Positions 6,488-7,358 of a stretch of 7,358 nt of DNA are shown one piece after another (position 1 is the first letter of the stretch; each line of letters opens with the position of its first letter). This DNA is from JBHHYU01 sp046757725. GTDB taxonomy: Bacteria > Desulfobacterota > Binatia > UBA9968. The notes beneath the pieces were generated by a model. The model was not told the origin of the DNA, did no database searches, and saw only the letters and a program-made list of their open reading frames with translations. The translations under genes and the position numbers were made by a program. The DNA lies in assembly GCA_046757725.1 (NCBI GenBank), contig JBHHYU010000123.1:1-7358 (forward strand), in the 5' to 3' direction.

Positions 6488-6499
6488 TCCTGCTGCTTT

Positions 6500-6928
6500 T
6501 CATTCGTGAGGTAAGATAGAAAACCCTTCTTTGTACGCGGCTTCACGTAACCGCACGTCGAAGGAGACAAAGGGCATGTCTTTAGTTTGCCTTTGGCACC
6601 ATTGCAACGCAGCAGCTAACTGAAAAGCGTCGGCGGCCCTCAAAGGATGGACTGCCAGCAACCGCTCCGCCATTTCTCGAAGGGTCTCGGCCGGCAGCAC
6701 TACGATCCAGCTCTCACTGAGGGTTGCCAACACATGGCGTGCCTGTCTTTCCCCCACCGCACTTAAACCTCCCTCACGAGTTTGCCGCATGAGGGCCGAG
6801 ATACATTCGGTTCGTGTTGCCCACCAGACAACCATCGAGGTATCTTTGACCAGGATCGCTTTAACAGCCGAAGACTCCGGTTCGCCGGCACAAAGCGGAA
6901 CAACTGCCGAGGTGTCCCAGAACTTCAC
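6500..6928 (-). CDS. PIN-domain ribonuclease toxin (VapC-like)
   Basis: The 142-residue protein has the four acidic residues of the PIN nuclease fold: Asp5 in FWDTSAVVPL, Glu41 in ATRTECISAL, Asp100 in LRAADAFQLAAAL and Asp124 in FVSFDVRLREAA. PIN toxins of type II systems cut RNA in a Mg2+-dependent way (tRNA or rRNA in studied cases) and are held inactive by the partner antitoxin. The active site looks intact, so the toxin is probably functional. I take GTG 6928 as the start, because it overlaps the antitoxin TGA as GTGA and has GAGAGAG about 6 bases upstream; TTG 6931 would add one residue. The gene is translated with the antitoxin. The target RNA cannot be read from sequence. Confidence 0.9.
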   Translation of the reverse strand: MKFWDTSAVVPLCAGEPESSAVKAILVKDTSMVVWWATRTECISALMRQTREGGLSAVGERQARHVLATLSESWIVVLPAETLREMAERLLAVHPLRAADAFQLAAALQWCQRQTKDMPFVSFDVRLREAAYKEGFSILPHE

Positions 6929-7215
6929 CAACCGCTCTCTCTTTCCTGTAAGAGAGCCTTTAAAATGGACGCCTTAGTGTCCTTGGGTCGAGGCATGGCC
7001 CAGAAATTTTTAGGCAACTTCCTAGAGCCAGGTTTGATCAGTCCCTGTCTTTCCAGCTCAGCCAGATAGCCGGGCAGTGTCATAGAGCCTATAGTGGGCA
7101 CGATCTTGGCAATGGGCCGGCCGCGCTCGGTGACTAACACTTCCTCCCCTGCCTTTACCTGTCGCAGGAATTCACTGAGAGACGCTTTGAGTTTTGATAC
7201 GGTTGCCGTTTTCAT
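6925..7215 (-). CDS. Phd/YefM-type antitoxin of the PIN toxin
   Basis: The 96-residue protein is a type II antitoxin. Residues 3-41 (TATVSKLKASLSEFLRQV, then GEEVLVTERGRPIAKIVP) are a typical Phd/YefM N-terminal domain, which dimerises and binds DNA. Residues 46-73 (TLPGYLAELERQGLIKPGSRKLPKNFW) resemble the toxin-wrapping arm of Phd antitoxins paired with PIN toxins. ATG 7215 is chosen over TTG 7218 because AAAGG lies 7 bases upstream of it and the Phd fold needs nothing earlier. The gene precedes and overlaps the toxin by four bases, the standard antitoxin-first order. It is likely to repress its own promoter by binding the palindrome at 7241-7253. Confidence 0.9.
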   Translation of the reverse strand: MKTATVSKLKASLSEFLRQVKAGEEVLVTERGRPIAKIVPTIGSMTLPGYLAELERQGLIKPGSRKLPKNFWAMPRPKDTKASILKALLQERESGW

Positions 7216-7221
7216 CAAGTT

Positions 7222-7226
7222 ACCTT
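7222..7226 (-). promoter_or_regulatory. ribosome binding site of the antitoxin
   Basis: Minus-strand AAAGG ends 6-7 bases before the ATG at 7215. It decides between that ATG and the adjacent in-frame TTG at 7218, which would be too close. Confidence 0.6.
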
Positions 7227-7240
7227 TCAGGACAAATCGA

Positions 7241-7253
7241 CATAACTATTATG
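7241..7253. promoter_or_regulatory. probable operator palindrome of the TA operon
   Basis: CATAACTATTATG is a perfect inverted repeat with 5-base arms (CATAA/TTATG) around 3 bases. It covers the -10 element and the expected transcription start, so a bound antitoxin dimer would block RNA polymerase. The position fits autoregulation of Phd-type systems; binding is inferred. Confidence 0.55.
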
Positions 7254-7276
7254 GTCAATTTTTTAAGGGCGGTCAA
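7248..7276 (-). promoter_or_regulatory. sigma-70-type promoter of the toxin-antitoxin operon
   Basis: On the minus strand, TTGACC (7271-7276) is followed after exactly 17 bases by CATAAT (7248-7253). Each hexamer has five of six consensus bases. Transcription should start near 7241, about 25 bases before the antitoxin ATG. A second TTGACC at 7253-7258 lies 18 bases downstream of the first but has no matching -10. Confidence 0.7.
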
Positions 7277-7358
7277 GATCACTCTAGCTCACCGTTAATC
7301 AGTGTGGTTCCTCAGGAGAAAACCTTCCGGCCTGAGTCAATGAGTCTGTGCCTCGACG
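7277..7358. other. intergenic end of window, no gene seen
   Basis: No convincing ORF is seen here. It holds CTCAGG/CCTGAG (7311-7316, 7331-7336), a 6-bp inverted repeat with a 14-base loop and no T-run, and a direct repeat TGAGTC-AA-TGAGTC (7333-7346). Both are short and may be chance. Confidence 0.3.

Noticed and set aside
6375..6499. Intrinsic terminator between the converging prenyltransferase and toxin genes
   Set aside because: T-rich tracts are present (for example near 6402-6409), but no GC-rich stem precedes them; only a 3-bp GCC/GGC stem could be drawn.
6292..6570. A 92-codon reverse ORF across the prenyltransferase and PIN gene ends
   Set aside because: It overlaps two convincing genes in other frames and has no sensible fold; the small frame at 6377-6487 is the better candidate for this gap.
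7311..7336. CTCAGG/CCTGAG inverted repeat as a terminator for a gene beyond the window
   Set aside because: Six-base arms with a 14-base loop and no T-run on either strand; likely chance.

Overview
This 7.4 kb window of about 55-58% GC (estimated by eye) looks like chromosomal DNA from a bacterium. The gene set suggests a deep-branching Gram-negative-type lineage, for example NC10/Methylomirabilota, Nitrospirota or a deltaproteobacterial group. The reasons are a TMTC-like membrane glycosyltransferase with TPR repeats, and a UbiD/UbiA pair resembling MqnL/MqnP of the futalosine menaquinone pathway. This placement is inference from gene content; there is no rRNA or other marker gene.

Layout: (1) 1-139 holds a small nested inverted repeat, perhaps the tail of an upstream reading frame, and a strong Shine-Dalgarno. 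It is followed by a sugar-1-phosphate nucleotidyltransferase (140-898, +). (2) Convergent to it is a ZIP-family metal transporter (987-1727, -). (3) Upstream of the ZIP gene on the same strand lies a 664-residue multi-pass membrane protein ending in seven TPR units (1861-3855, -). (4) An 88-bp divergent intergenic region separates it from a UbiD-family prenylated-FMN decarboxylase (3944-5389, +), followed 34 bp later by a UbiA-family prenyltransferase (5424-6374, +). These two probably form an operon for late quinone biosynthesis: prenylation of the aromatic carboxylate, then decarboxylation. (5) Convergent to that operon is a type II toxin-antitoxin operon read leftward: a Phd/YefM antitoxin (6925-7215) and a VapC-like PIN toxin (6500-6928) with a GTGA overlap. 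A possible 36-residue single-span membrane ORF follows the toxin (6377-6487). The TA operon has a good sigma-70-type promoter with an exact 17-bp spacer and a perfect 5-3-5 palindrome over the -10/start region, a likely autoregulatory operator.

The known genes are ordinary families and I see no clearly novel multi-gene system. The points most worth a second look are the small ORF behind the PIN toxin, the recent (apparently dimeric) expansion of TPR units in the glycosyltransferase-like gene, the ZIP transporter lacking the usual acidic residues in its second metal motif, the ACGAGCA micro-repeats between ubiD and the prenyltransferase, and the TA promoter/operator. No stretch longer than 140 bases lacks a gene; no tRNA, rRNA, CRISPR array or insertion sequence was seen.
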